Both the position numbers and the translations under genes were made by a program. Below, piece after piece: positions 15,829-23,650 of a stretch of DNA of 25,755 nt. This stretch comes from an uncultured Eubacteriales bacterium. GTDB taxonomy: Bacteria > Bacillota_A > Clostridia > Oscillospirales > Oscillospiraceae. The first letter of the stretch is position 1; the number at the start of each line of letters is the position of its first letter. Below the pieces are notes generated by a model. The model had not been told where the DNA came from, ran no database searches, and saw nothing but the letters and a program-made list of their open reading frames with translations. The stretch spans positions 1 to 25,755 of the forward strand of contig CATKHE010000187.1 in NCBI GenBank assembly GCA_949747935.1. The letters are read 5' to 3'.

Positions 15829-15857
15829 TTGCAATATGGATAATTGGTGATTATAAT
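15829..15857 (+). promoter_or_regulatory. Promoter of the PTS/dehydrogenase operon
   Basis: TTGCAA (15829-15834) and TATAAT (15852-15857) are 17 bases apart. The leader would be about 140 bases. Confidence 0.75.
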
Positions 15858-15878
15858 GACGAAAAAACAAAAAGTCAA
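15850..15878 (-). promoter_or_regulatory. Promoter of the DhaS-like tetR gene, overlapping the PTS promoter
   Basis: On the minus strand, TTGACT (15878-15873) and TATAAT (15855-15850) are 17 bases apart. Its -10 box shares bases 15852-15855 with the -10 box of the rightward promoter, so the two promoters face each other and cannot be occupied together. Confidence 0.7.
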
Positions 15879-15908
15879 GCCGAACTTCCGCATAGTATCG
15901 ACAAAATT

Positions 15909-15936
15909 CACAAACAAAACCCCGAACAAGTTTGTG
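15909..15936 (+). promoter_or_regulatory. Inverted repeat in the PTS operon leader
   Basis: CACAAAC (15909-15915) and GTTTGTG (15930-15936) can pair over a 14-base loop. An outer GTCAAGCC (15874-15881) can pair with GGCTGAC (15942-15948) with one bulged base. The leader may fold, but no known riboswitch or antiterminator is recognised. Confidence 0.35.
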
Positions 15937-16002
15937 TGTCAGGCTGACCCGGATGAAAAAATACAGGAGAAAAAATAAAAAAAGGAGAGGTGTAACAGAT
16001 TT

Positions 16003-16425
16003 ATGATTCCGATTATGCTGGTAACGCACGGTGACTTCGCACGGGGAATTATAGACGGAGCGGAGATGCTGGTGGGAAAAAGCGAGAAGCTGGAGTGCGT
16101 CGTCCTCAGGCCCGGCGATGAGTTCGGGGTGTTCCAGAGGAGAATCGCCGAGCGGGTGAAGGAACTGGATGAGGGAGAAGGCGTTTTGCTCCTGGCCGAC
16201 CTGTTGGGAGGCAGTCCCTATAACGCGGCGGCCCTGACCATGGAGCAGGGAAATATAGAGTGTTTGACAGGACTGAATATGAGCATGCTATTGACGGCTC
16301 TGGATCAGCGTAAATACTGCAATTTATCTCAGCTGGTGGCGGTGAGCCGGGAAGCTGGGACATCCAACATTGTCAGCGTTCGGGAGAAGTTGCTTGAGCA
16401 GATCACAGATGATGAAGAAGATTGA
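16003..16425 (+). CDS. PTS mannose-family EIIA component
   Basis: The 140-residue product carries the first phosphorylation site of the permease. The IPIMLVTHGDFARGI start holds the active His9, which accepts phosphate from HPr and passes it to EIIB. LLLADLLGGSPYNAA is the conserved mannose-family IIA core. It begins the twelve-gene rightward operon and is preceded by a GAGGTG site. The C-terminus is acidic (DDEED). The EIIB gene follows within 17 bases. The mannose family transports hexoses, amino sugars and fructosyl- or glucosyl-amino acids, so the family alone does not fix the substrate. Confidence 0.92.
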   Translation: MIPIMLVTHGDFARGIIDGAEMLVGKSEKLECVVLRPGDEFGVFQRRIAERVKELDEGEGVLLLADLLGGSPYNAAALTMEQGNIECLTGLNMSMLLTALDQRKYCNLSQLVAVSREAGTSNIVSVREKLLEQITDDEED

Positions 16426-16442
16426 TGGGAGGATACGACACC

Positions 16443-16940
16443 ATGGCAAATATTAAGCTGACGCGGGTGGATTTCAGACTGATTCATGGACAGATTATCA
16501 CCAAGTGGCGCGGAGTGTTTGGGATCAACAAGATTGTTGTAATTGACGATATTCTGGCCGCAGATGATTTTATGATCCGGGTTTACTCCTCAGCGGTCCC
16601 TGTGGGGACAAAGGTGAAAGTCTATTCGGAGGAAAAAGCCCTGCGGCTGTGGAACAAAAACCAATTTGGCGAAAATGCAGAGGTATTGGTTTTGTTCAAA
16701 GATATTGAAACCTGCGACCGGGTGATCAGAGCCGGTGTTGGCCTGAGGGAAGTCCAGCTGGGTGGCGTACCACAGACGGCGGAGCGCAGGCTGATTAGAA
16801 AGGCGGTGTTTTTGGGAGCAAAAGAGATGGGGCTGGTCTGTGGACTGCACGACGAGCTGGGCGTCAGCTTTTCGGTCCAGGTGGTCCCGGAGGACAGCAA
16901 AATGGGATACGATGAGATCCTGAAGATCTACCAAAACTGA
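16443..16940 (+). CDS. PTS mannose-family EIIB component
   Basis: The 165-residue cytoplasmic domain transfers phosphate to the incoming sugar. The active His15 lies in the family signature RVDFRLIHGQI. IVVIDDILAADDFMIRVY, the VLVLFKDIETCDRVI region and GGVPQTAERRLI follow the usual IIB order. The ATG at 16443 has GGAGG at 16428-16432; the upstream TTG at 16422 overlaps the EIIA stop and is less likely. It is a free-standing IIB, as in the four-gene permeases for fructoselysine or glucosaminate rather than the fused ManX type. Confidence 0.93.
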   Translation: MANIKLTRVDFRLIHGQIITKWRGVFGINKIVVIDDILAADDFMIRVYSSAVPVGTKVKVYSEEKALRLWNKNQFGENAEVLVLFKDIETCDRVIRAGVGLREVQLGGVPQTAERRLIRKAVFLGAKEMGLVCGLHDELGVSFSVQVVPEDSKMGYDEILKIYQN

Positions 16941-16967
16941 CAAAAGAGAGAAACGGAGGAGTAAAAA

Positions 16968-17780
16968 GTGAACAACATGTTAGGTGTAGCAATCTTCTGT
17001 GGACTATGGTACGCGTTCGCGGGATGGCGTCCCTGCTACCTCACCCACACCATTTGGCTTGCGCCGCTGACTGCGGCCCTGCCCATCGGCATTATCATGG
17101 GAGATATTCCAAACGCTATGATTCTGGGCTCGGCAATCGGTATGCTCTATGTGGGCCTGGTGGCTCCGGGCGCTGAGATTCCGGCGGACACCTCTTCAGC
17201 GGGTCTGATTGGCATTGCGATTGGTCTGGCCATCGGTGCGGACACCGGAACGGCCATCGCCATCGCCGTTCCCTTTGGCGTACTGGGGGTGTTCCTGAAT
17301 ACCCTGCGCCGGATTATCAACGCCAGATTTGCCCATATGGCGGACAAGCACGCCCTGACCGGCAATATAGACGGCATTCGCAATTGTGCGGTGTGGTGGC
17401 CGTTGGCGCTGAACCTGGCCACCAAGTTCCCTCCGATGTTCATCGCAATTTACTTTGGGACTGGCGTTGTAGAAAAGGTGATCGATGCGCTTCCCGCTTG
17501 GGTTATGACTGGCTTCTCCGCAGCCGGCAGCATGATGCCGGCAATTGGTTTCGCCATTCTGATCAGCGCCATCGCCAAGAGAAGCATTCTGCCTTTCTTC
17601 TTCCTGGGCTTCTTTGTGGTTAAGATTTTTGGTTGCTCCGCGCTGCAACTGACCTGCCTGGGCGTTCCCATAGTGGTGGCTATTGTGCTGATGGCGAAGG
17701 ATCAGGAGGACGCCACGGTGAACCGGGCCCTGGCGGGCGGAGGAAGCCTGGCTGACGACGACGATGACGACGACGAGTAA
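16968..17780 (+). CDS. PTS mannose-family EIIC membrane component
   Basis: The 270-residue integral membrane subunit forms the sugar pathway together with EIID. Several hydrophobic segments are evident (GVAIFCGLWYAFAG, LTAALPIGIIMGDIP, AIGMLYVGLVAPG, IGIAIGLAIGADTGTAIAIA, and two or three in the C-terminal third). The GTG start at 16968 follows GGAGGAG. The tail ends in seven consecutive Asp and a Glu, an unusual feature for EIIC. Substrate specificity in this family lies mostly in EIIC and EIID and cannot be read directly. Confidence 0.92.
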   Translation: MNNMLGVAIFCGLWYAFAGWRPCYLTHTIWLAPLTAALPIGIIMGDIPNAMILGSAIGMLYVGLVAPGAEIPADTSSAGLIGIAIGLAIGADTGTAIAIAVPFGVLGVFLNTLRRIINARFAHMADKHALTGNIDGIRNCAVWWPLALNLATKFPPMFIAIYFGTGVVEKVIDALPAWVMTGFSAAGSMMPAIGFAILISAIAKRSILPFFFLGFFVVKIFGCSALQLTCLGVPIVVAIVLMAKDQEDATVNRALAGGGSLADDDDDDDE

Positions 17781-17794
17781 AGGGGGAGCATAGA

Positions 17795-18637
17795 ATGATG
17801 CTGAAAGAAAAAACGATGGAGAAAAGTTCGAAAATCAGGCTGTCAGATATTGTAAAGGTATTTTGGCGCTGGCAGCTGGCCGCTGAGATGTCCAATTCCT
17901 ATGAGCGGATGCAGGCCATCGCCTACTGCTATGCGATGGTTCCCGTCCTGAAGGCGCTGTACCCCAACCGGGAGGACTTTGTTGAGGCCCTGCAGCGGCA
18001 TCTGGTGTTCTTCAATACAGAGGGTACCTTTGGCACGCTGATTGTGGGCATGAGCGTGGCGCTGGAGGAGGAAAAAGCCGAGAGCGGCAGCAAAGTGACC
18101 GGCGAGAGCATTATCGCCCTGAAATCCGCGCTGATGGGCCCTGTGGCCGGCATTGGCGACACCATCAACGGCGCCACGCTGAAGCCCATCATTTTCACAC
18201 TGGCCGTTCTGGCCAGCGCGGAGGGCTCGGTCCTGGGCTGGTTTTTGATCTTCCTTTACGCAATTATTTCCGGAATCTACAGCTGGCTCCTGATGCTGAT
18301 GGGATACCGGATGGGCAAGGACGCCTTGGGCAGTTTGATGGCTACCGGCTGGATCGACCGTATTGTCTCCGGCGCCAGTATGCTGGGCCTGTTTATTGTA
18401 GGCGGTCTGGCCGCTTCCAACATCAACATCAAGCTGAACGGGACCTACATGAGCGGCGGAACCGAGAAGACCATCCAAAGCCTGCTGGACGGAATTGTTC
18501 CCGGCATTCTCCCCCTGGTTCTGGTGGTTGGACTGTATTACTATTTCAACAAAAACAAGGGGAATCAGTCCTTTGGAAAGATTGTCCTGCTTCTGCTGGC
18601 GCTGGGCATTCTGCTGGCGCTGCTGGGTCTTGTGTAA
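17795..18637 (+). CDS. PTS mannose-family EIID membrane component
   Basis: The 280-residue product is the EIID subunit, found only in the mannose family. It has the conserved AYCYAMVPVLKALYP and HLVFFNTEGTFGTLIVGMSVALEEEKA region, KSALMGPVAGIGDTI, and hydrophobic segments in the second half, with one at the C-terminus. GGGGGAG lies at 17782-17788 before ATG 17795; ATG 17798 and ATG 17816 are weaker alternatives. It completes the permease; the next gene starts 15 bases after its stop. Confidence 0.93.
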   Translation: MMLKEKTMEKSSKIRLSDIVKVFWRWQLAAEMSNSYERMQAIAYCYAMVPVLKALYPNREDFVEALQRHLVFFNTEGTFGTLIVGMSVALEEEKAESGSKVTGESIIALKSALMGPVAGIGDTINGATLKPIIFTLAVLASAEGSVLGWFLIFLYAIISGIYSWLLMLMGYRMGKDALGSLMATGWIDRIVSGASMLGLFIVGGLAASNINIKLNGTYMSGGTEKTIQSLLDGIVPGILPLVLVVGLYYYFNKNKGNQSFGKIVLLLLALGILLALLGLV

Positions 18638-18652
18638 CGGAACGCTTCGTAC

Positions 18653-19576
18653 ATGAAGGACCGCATAGTAACTGTCGCGGGTCTGTTCGGACGCCGTTTT
18701 ACCGGCAGACAGAAGACCGCTTTTCTCAATTACATAATCGCCCAGGCGGAGTTGGAAAGCATTCCAGCGGTTCTGGACGTCGGGAGGGATTCCAGGAGCG
18801 GGGCCTGCCGGAATCTCTACCTGGGCAATATGAAGCGGGCGTCTCTCCTGATTGCGGTGCCCTATGACACCCCGTCCCGGCTGTTCTGGCCCGACACCCG
18901 CTATTTCCCCCTGAATCCCGGAAGAAATATGCGGCGGGACAGCGGGGAAATGGCGGCGCGTCTCCTGCTGGGAGCCGCGGCGGCTGGCGGATACCTCTTC
19001 CTTGTCCTGCTCCCCGCGGTTCATCTGGGCGGCCCGGCAGTCTGGGCCGCCGCCGCGGGGATGGCGGCAGTAGCGGCTCTTGTGCTCAGGCTGATTGCCG
19101 GCATTCCAAACCGCCGGAATCACGCCAGAAACAGCGCGGGGATTGTGGCCGCGCTGGAGTATCAACGGCGCTTTGGCGGCGAGGCGGCAGTGGCGCTTCT
19201 GGACCAGAGCTGCTGCTCCTACAACGGCTACCGGCAGCTGGCGGAATATCTGGGCGGGACGGCCCAGAGCAAGCGGATGATTGTCCTAGACTGCGTCACC
19301 AGCGGCCCGGAGCTCCATGTCCACTGCGGCCAGCCGCTGGAGAAACGGCTGGAGAAGGCGGTTCGGGGCGCGGAGGTCCACGGCCTGGAGGCGTCACAGC
19401 TGGATCGGACGATGATGAAGCTGTTTCCCAAGGGTATCCTGATTACGGGGGGGTTCCGGGAACAAGGGGAGATGGTCATTGCGGACACCCGCTGCGGCCG
19501 GGACGCCGGCATTGATCTGGAAAAAATAGAGCGGACCCTGGAGGTTATACGGGGCATAGCGGAAGATTTACAGTGA
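18653..19576 (+). CDS. Membrane protein resembling a degenerate M28 peptidase, unknown function
   Basis: The 307-residue product has a cytoplasmic-looking N-terminal part, two hydrophobic segments (about 103-122 and 127-149), and a C-terminal soluble part. Two short regions look like M28 aminopeptidase landmarks. AVPYDTP (68-74) stands where active enzymes have a metal-binding His in A-H-x-D, and RNSAGIVAALE (159-169) resembles D-N-A-S-G-V-A-x-L-L-E. The His is replaced by Pro and the Asp-Asn pair by Arg-Asn, so metal binding is probably lost. The two membrane segments sit between these landmarks. It lies inside the operon between the permease and the dehydrogenase, so a role tied to the permease or in substrate binding is possible. 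The M28 relation is from pattern only and needs a profile search. Confidence 0.5.
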   Translation: MKDRIVTVAGLFGRRFTGRQKTAFLNYIIAQAELESIPAVLDVGRDSRSGACRNLYLGNMKRASLLIAVPYDTPSRLFWPDTRYFPLNPGRNMRRDSGEMAARLLLGAAAAGGYLFLVLLPAVHLGGPAVWAAAAGMAAVAALVLRLIAGIPNRRNHARNSAGIVAALEYQRRFGGEAAVALLDQSCCSYNGYRQLAEYLGGTAQSKRMIVLDCVTSGPELHVHCGQPLEKRLEKAVRGAEVHGLEASQLDRTMMKLFPKGILITGGFREQGEMVIADTRCGRDAGIDLEKIERTLEVIRGIAEDLQ

Positions 19577-19605
19577 GCTAGTTCATACACTGGAGGAATG
19601 TCCAT

Positions 19606-19923
19606 ATGAGAATCGAAACACATCCTATTCTGGGGAGCTGCGAGAAGGGGCCGCTGGTTTCCTTCACCTTGGATGGGAAAGAACTGGAGGGATATGAGGG
19701 GGAGCCGATTGCCGCCGCCCTGCGGGCGGCCGGCGTGATGGTTCACCGGCATACCCTGAAAAAGAATGAGCCGAGAGGTATTTTCTGTGCGATTGGCCGG
19801 TGTACAGACTGCGTGATGATTGTGGACGGAGAGCCCAATGTCCGCACCTGTATCACGCCCCTGCGGGCGGGGATGAGGGTGCAGACCCAGTATGGCGTGT
19901 CGGCAAAGGAGCAAGAGGCATGA
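19606..19923 (+). CDS. [2Fe-2S] subunit of an HcnA/opine-oxidase-like amine dehydrogenase
   Basis: The 105-residue product is a plant-type-fold [2Fe-2S] domain like HcnA, the A-subunit N-terminus of octopine/nopaline oxidases, and the small subunits of dye-linked proline dehydrogenases. C61, C66, C69 and C82 (FCAIGRCTDC and VRTC) are the expected cluster ligands. VSFTLDGKELEGYEGEPIAAAL is the typical N-terminal strand pair. GGAGGAA precedes the ATG at 19606. The stop overlaps the next gene in ATGA. It probably passes electrons between the FAD of the catalytic subunit and the FAD/NAD subunit encoded next. Confidence 0.88.
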   Translation: MRIETHPILGSCEKGPLVSFTLDGKELEGYEGEPIAAALRAAGVMVHRHTLKKNEPRGIFCAIGRCTDCVMIVDGEPNVRTCITPLRAGMRVQTQYGVSAKEQEA

Positions 19924-21497
19924 AACGATATGATTTGATTGTTGTGGGCGCCGGCCCTGCGGGCCTGTCAGCCGCCATCCAGGCGGCCCGGCTGGGCGCC
20001 AAGACGGCCGTTTTTGACGAAAACGCCAGCCCCGGCGGCCAGCTGTTCAAGCAGATTCATAAGTTCTTTGGGTCTAAGGAGCATCGGGCAAAGCTGCGCG
20101 GCTTTTACATTGGAGAACAGCTTCTGAAGGAGGCGTCCGAGGCCGGAGTCACCGTCCATCTAAACGCTGTGGTCATGGGTCTGTTCGACAACAAGGAGAT
20201 CCTGGTCAATATGGGCGGAGAGACCGTCCATTTCAAGGCGGACGCTGTTATCATCGCCGCCGGCGCCCGGGAAAATATGATTTCCTTCCCGGGCTGGACC
20301 CTCCCGGGCGTGATGGGGGCCGGTGCGGCCCAGACGCTGATGAATCTTCACGGCGTCCGCCCCGGCAAGCGCGTGCTGATGGTGGGCAGCGGCAACGTGG
20401 GACTGGTGGTCGGCTATCAGCTGCTCCAGGCTGGGGTAGAGCTGGCCGCCGTGATTGACGCCGCGCCCCGGGTGGGCGGCTACGGCGTCCACGCCGCCAA
20501 AATCGCCCGTATGGGGGTTCCCTTCTACCTGTCCCACACGGTGGTCCGGGCGGAGGGAGAGGACCATGTGATCGGGGCGGTCATCGCTCAGGTGGACAAG
20601 ACCTTCCGGCCCATCCCGGGGACGGAGATATCCCTGGACGTGGATACCGTCTGTATGGCCGTGGGCCTGAGCCCCATGAGCCAGCTGGCGGGCATGGTGA
20701 AGTGCCAGATGACCGACCGCGGGGGCATGGTGCCTGTGACAGACGCCAGAGGGGAGACCTCCATTCCGGGAATCTACGCCGCCGGAGACGTGGCGGGGAT
20801 CGAGGAGGCCAGCTCGGCGATGATCAACGGCCGGATCGCGGGCACCGCAGCGGCGGCCCGCCTGGGCTATCTGGAGGAGGAAGAGTGCGCCGAAACAATC
20901 CAGGAGCTGAAGGCCTCCCTCCAGCAGCTCCATGAGGGCATGTTCAGCCCGGCCAACAAGGGCCGGACAGACCTGACCCAGACAGACGAGGGGATCGCCC
21001 TTTCCGCGAGCCTGCTTCGCCGGGGCTATCTGGGCGACGACGAGGTGGAGCGCTTCCCCGGCGTCAGGTCCAGGGTGGGCATCCATCCCGTCATCGAATG
21101 TACGCAGAATATCCCCTGCAATCCCTGTCAGGACGCCTGCCGGTTCGGCTGTATCCATGTGGGCAAGACCATTACCAGCCTGCCCCAGGTGAATGAGGAG
21201 GCCAAGTGTGTGGGCTGCGGTATGTGTGTCGCCTCCTGCTCCGGCCAAGCAATTTTCCTGGTGGACGAGGACGCGGAGGAGGATTGGGCCACCGTCGTCA
21301 TGCCCTATGAGCTTCTGCCCTATCCCGAGGAGGGGGAGAAGGGGACGGCCTGCGGCCGGGACGGACAGCCTCTGTGTGAGGCGGAGGTTATCTCCTGCCG
21401 GACCAGCCCGGCCTTTGACAAGACGGCCCTGCTCTCCATTTGCGTACCAAAGGACATGTCAATGCGGGCCAGATTTTTCCGCAGAGAGGAGAAATAG
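19920..21497 (+). CDS. FAD/NAD(P)-binding subunit with C-terminal 2x[4Fe-4S] ferredoxin domain
   Basis: The 525-residue product is the HcnB/OoxA-type subunit. The FAD Rossmann motif VVGAGPAGLSAA (8-19) is followed by SPGGQLFKQ, a second nucleotide-binding motif VLMVGSGNVGLVVG (about 153-166), and the ATG-like IPGIYAAGDVAGIEEAS. A C-terminal extension carries two cysteine clusters, CNPCQDACRFGC (about 400) and CVGCGMCVASC (about 430). In related complexes the position of the FeS domain varies; here the ferredoxin is fused to this subunit while the BFD-type cluster is a separate gene. This suggests electrons can leave to a ferredoxin-like or NAD acceptor, as suits an anaerobe. Confidence 0.88.
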   Translation: MKRYDLIVVGAGPAGLSAAIQAARLGAKTAVFDENASPGGQLFKQIHKFFGSKEHRAKLRGFYIGEQLLKEASEAGVTVHLNAVVMGLFDNKEILVNMGGETVHFKADAVIIAAGARENMISFPGWTLPGVMGAGAAQTLMNLHGVRPGKRVLMVGSGNVGLVVGYQLLQAGVELAAVIDAAPRVGGYGVHAAKIARMGVPFYLSHTVVRAEGEDHVIGAVIAQVDKTFRPIPGTEISLDVDTVCMAVGLSPMSQLAGMVKCQMTDRGGMVPVTDARGETSIPGIYAAGDVAGIEEASSAMINGRIAGTAAAARLGYLEEEECAETIQELKASLQQLHEGMFSPANKGRTDLTQTDEGIALSASLLRRGYLGDDEVERFPGVRSRVGIHPVIECTQNIPCNPCQDACRFGCIHVGKTITSLPQVNEEAKCVGCGMCVASCSGQAIFLVDEDAEEDWATVVMPYELLPYPEEGEKGTACGRDGQPLCEAEVISCRTSPAFDKTALLSICVPKDMSMRARFFRREEK

Positions 21498-21498
21498 C

Positions 21499-21825
21499 AT
21501 GGAAATTCTGGATAGAAGCCGGGACCTGGGGCCATTTGTGGCTGGGCCGGACGACGATATGCTGGTCTGCCGCTGTGAGGAGATCACCAAGGGCGAAATC
21601 CGGCGGGCGGTCCACGAGGGCATGTTTACTATGACGGAGGTCCGGCGCTGGCTTCGGGTGGGCATGGGACTGTGCCAGGGAAATACCTGCGGACGAATTG
21701 TCAAGGGCATAATTGCCGCTGAGCTTGGCATACGCCCAGCGGAGCTGGAGGACTGCACGCCCAGGGGCCCCGTCCGTCCCGCTATGGTTGAAGTGTTGGG
21801 AAAAGAGGTGTTCGACCGTGACTGA
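21499..21825 (+). CDS. BFD-type [2Fe-2S] subunit
   Basis: A 108-residue protein with the bacterioferritin-associated-ferredoxin-like fold: C24 and C26 (CRCEEIT) with C59 and C64 (GLCQGNTC) bind one [2Fe-2S] cluster. In many HcnB-like proteins this domain is the C-terminus of the FAD/NAD subunit; here it is a separate gene directly after it. Its stop overlaps the GTG start of the catalytic subunit by eight bases, pointing to fixed stoichiometry within one complex. Confidence 0.87.
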   Translation: MEILDRSRDLGPFVAGPDDDMLVCRCEEITKGEIRRAVHEGMFTMTEVRRWLRVGMGLCQGNTCGRIVKGIIAAELGIRPAELEDCTPRGPVRPAMVEVLGKEVFDRD

Positions 21826-22954
21826 CACCGCTGACGTGATTATCATCGGCTCCGGCATTGTGGGCAGCGCCACGGCCTATGAGCTGGCCAAGCGAGGCCT
21901 GAAGGTTATTGTTCTGGAGAAGTATGGAAACGTAGGCGACGGGGCCTCCAGCCGGAACGGCGCCGGTGTCCGTCTGGGTGGCCGGGTAGCTCCTGAATCC
22001 TGGCTGGCGGCCAAGGCCATCCGGGACATCTGGCCCACCCTGGACCAGGAGCTGGACGCAGACCTGGAGTATCAAAAGGCGGGCTCCCTGACCATGGCCC
22101 ACTCTGAAGCGCAGGTCAAGGCGTGCGAGCGCAAGATTGAGAAGGACAAAGCGGCGGGGGTGGAATCCCGTCTGATCGACGGTGCGGAGGCCCGGGAGAT
22201 CTGTCCCCATCTGTCCAACTATGTGGAAAAAGCGGTTTGGAGCCCGGAGGACGGCTGCGCCAACCCTATGATGGTAACTCTGGCCTATTACCGTGCGGCA
22301 AGAAAGCTGGGGGTGCGCTACATAACCGGGGAGAATGTGATTTCTCTGGAAAAGTGCCGGGGCCGCATCCGCCGGGTTGTCACTGAGGCGGGCACGGTGT
22401 ATGAGGGGAACCAGGTTGTCCTGGCCGCCGGCTTCAACTCCCGCCGCATCGCCAAAACCGTGGGCATCTGGATTCCCTTCCTGAAGAGGGTGGACGAGTG
22501 CCTGATTACCGAGATTCAGCCTCCCATGTTCAAAACCCGCATCTCCTGCGCGGACGGCAACTTCTACGGCAGCCAGACCCGCCACGGCTCCTTCATTTTC
22601 GGGGGAAACACCAACCTGGAGCGCTATGAGGAGTGCTATGACGACAAACCGATGAACACCAACAAGCAGGTGTCGGACAAGTGCCGCATTATTGGACAGT
22701 TTGTCCCCGCCCTCAAGGGGGTCAAGGTGGTCCGATACTGGGCCGGGTGGCTGGATTCCATGGTGGACCGTCTGCCTGTCATCCAGGAGATAGAGGAGAT
22801 TCCCGGGCTGGTGCTGGCCTGCGGCTTCTCGGGACACGGCTTTGCCATCGGTCCTGCCGTGGGACAGGTGGTGAGCCAGATCGTGATGGGTGAGCCCACC
22901 TGTGTGGATGTGAGTGCGCTGCGGTATGACCGTTTCAAGCCCACAGGGTGCTGA
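21818..22954 (+). CDS. DAO-family FAD-dependent amine dehydrogenase, catalytic subunit
   Basis: The 378-residue product belongs to the D-amino acid oxidase/sarcosine oxidase fold. This group oxidises a C-N bond to an imine that then hydrolyses, and includes HcnC, opine oxidase B subunits, D-hydroxyproline and proline dehydrogenase beta subunits, and fructosyl-amino acid oxidases. The FAD motif GSGIVG (11-16) follows VIIIG. GASSRNGAGV, the ADGNFYGSQTRHGSFIFGG segment and the C-terminal GFSGHGFAIGPAVGQ are family signatures. The GTG at 21818 is supported by GAGGTG upstream and by the position of the Rossmann strand. Substrate is not readable from sequence; next to a sugar PTS, a secondary amine linking a sugar to an amino or carboxylic acid is my inference. 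Confidence 0.88.
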   Translation: MTDTADVIIIGSGIVGSATAYELAKRGLKVIVLEKYGNVGDGASSRNGAGVRLGGRVAPESWLAAKAIRDIWPTLDQELDADLEYQKAGSLTMAHSEAQVKACERKIEKDKAAGVESRLIDGAEAREICPHLSNYVEKAVWSPEDGCANPMMVTLAYYRAARKLGVRYITGENVISLEKCRGRIRRVVTEAGTVYEGNQVVLAAGFNSRRIAKTVGIWIPFLKRVDECLITEIQPPMFKTRISCADGNFYGSQTRHGSFIFGGNTNLERYEECYDDKPMNTNKQVSDKCRIIGQFVPALKGVKVVRYWAGWLDSMVDRLPVIQEIEEIPGLVLACGFSGHGFAIGPAVGQVVSQIVMGEPTCVDVSALRYDRFKPTGC

Positions 22955-22958
22955 GCGA

Positions 22959-23627
22959 ATGACAATTAAGGGAATTATTTTTGACATGGACGGGCTCATG
23001 TTTGACACGGAACGGCTTGTGTCCCAGGCCTGGAGTCAGGTAGACCGGGAGATGGGCCTGGGAATGTCGGAGAGAATGCCCGACATGATGGGCGTCAGTG
23101 TGCGCCAGGCCAATCTGATGTTCAAGGCGTGGTTTGGGGAAGATTTTGACTACTTTGAGGCCCGCCGCCGGCGCGTCGCAATTGTGGAGGAAGAGATTGC
23201 GCAGAATGGCCTGCCGGTCAAGTCCGGACTGTATGAGCTGCTGGAGTATCTGGAGAGGAAAAAGCTGCCGATGGCGGTGGCCACCTCGTCGGACCAGAGG
23301 GTGGCGGAGCGGTATTTGAAGCTGTCCGGAGTCCGAAAATATTTTGCCGCCGTGGTCTGCGGGGATATGGTGGAGCGCAGCAAGCCGGACCCCCAGATAT
23401 TTCAGACAGCCGCTGCTCTGCTGGGCACCAGACCGGGGGAGACTGTGGTTCTGGAGGACAGCTTTCATGGAATTCATGGGGCGTTCGACGGAGGATTTCT
23501 GCCCTGCATGGTGCCGGACCTGCGCCAGCCGACGCCGGAGCTGCGCAGGCTGTTGGTCCGCCAGTTCGACAGCCTGCTGGACGTCATCCCGTTTATAGAA
23601 GAGACACAGGGCCGGACGGTGTCCTGA
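22959..23627 (+). CDS. HAD-superfamily phosphatase/phosphomutase (beta-PGM-like)
   Basis: The 222-residue product is a subfamily IA HAD enzyme. Motif I is FDMDGLMFDTE (D9 nucleophile, D11 acid/base), motif II VATSS, motif III KPDPQIF (near 142), and motif IV VVLEDSFHGI. The cap domain between motifs I and II is all-helical, as in beta-phosphoglucomutases and sugar phosphatases. ATG 22959 gives the canonical short start. It follows the dehydrogenase stop by four bases. It may dephosphorylate or isomerise a sugar phosphate formed by the PTS and dehydrogenase; which one is unknown. Confidence 0.88.
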   Translation: MTIKGIIFDMDGLMFDTERLVSQAWSQVDREMGLGMSERMPDMMGVSVRQANLMFKAWFGEDFDYFEARRRRVAIVEEEIAQNGLPVKSGLYELLEYLERKKLPMAVATSSDQRVAERYLKLSGVRKYFAAVVCGDMVERSKPDPQIFQTAAALLGTRPGETVVLEDSFHGIHGAFDGGFLPCMVPDLRQPTPELRRLLVRQFDSLLDVIPFIEETQGRTVS

Positions 23628-23650
23628 ATGTGACAAGGAGGAAACGCGGA

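Noticed and set aside
17843..19165. Minus-strand open frame of 440 codons across the EIID and M28-like genes
   Set aside because: Crosses two genes with clear plus-strand coding, and its composition is antisense-like.
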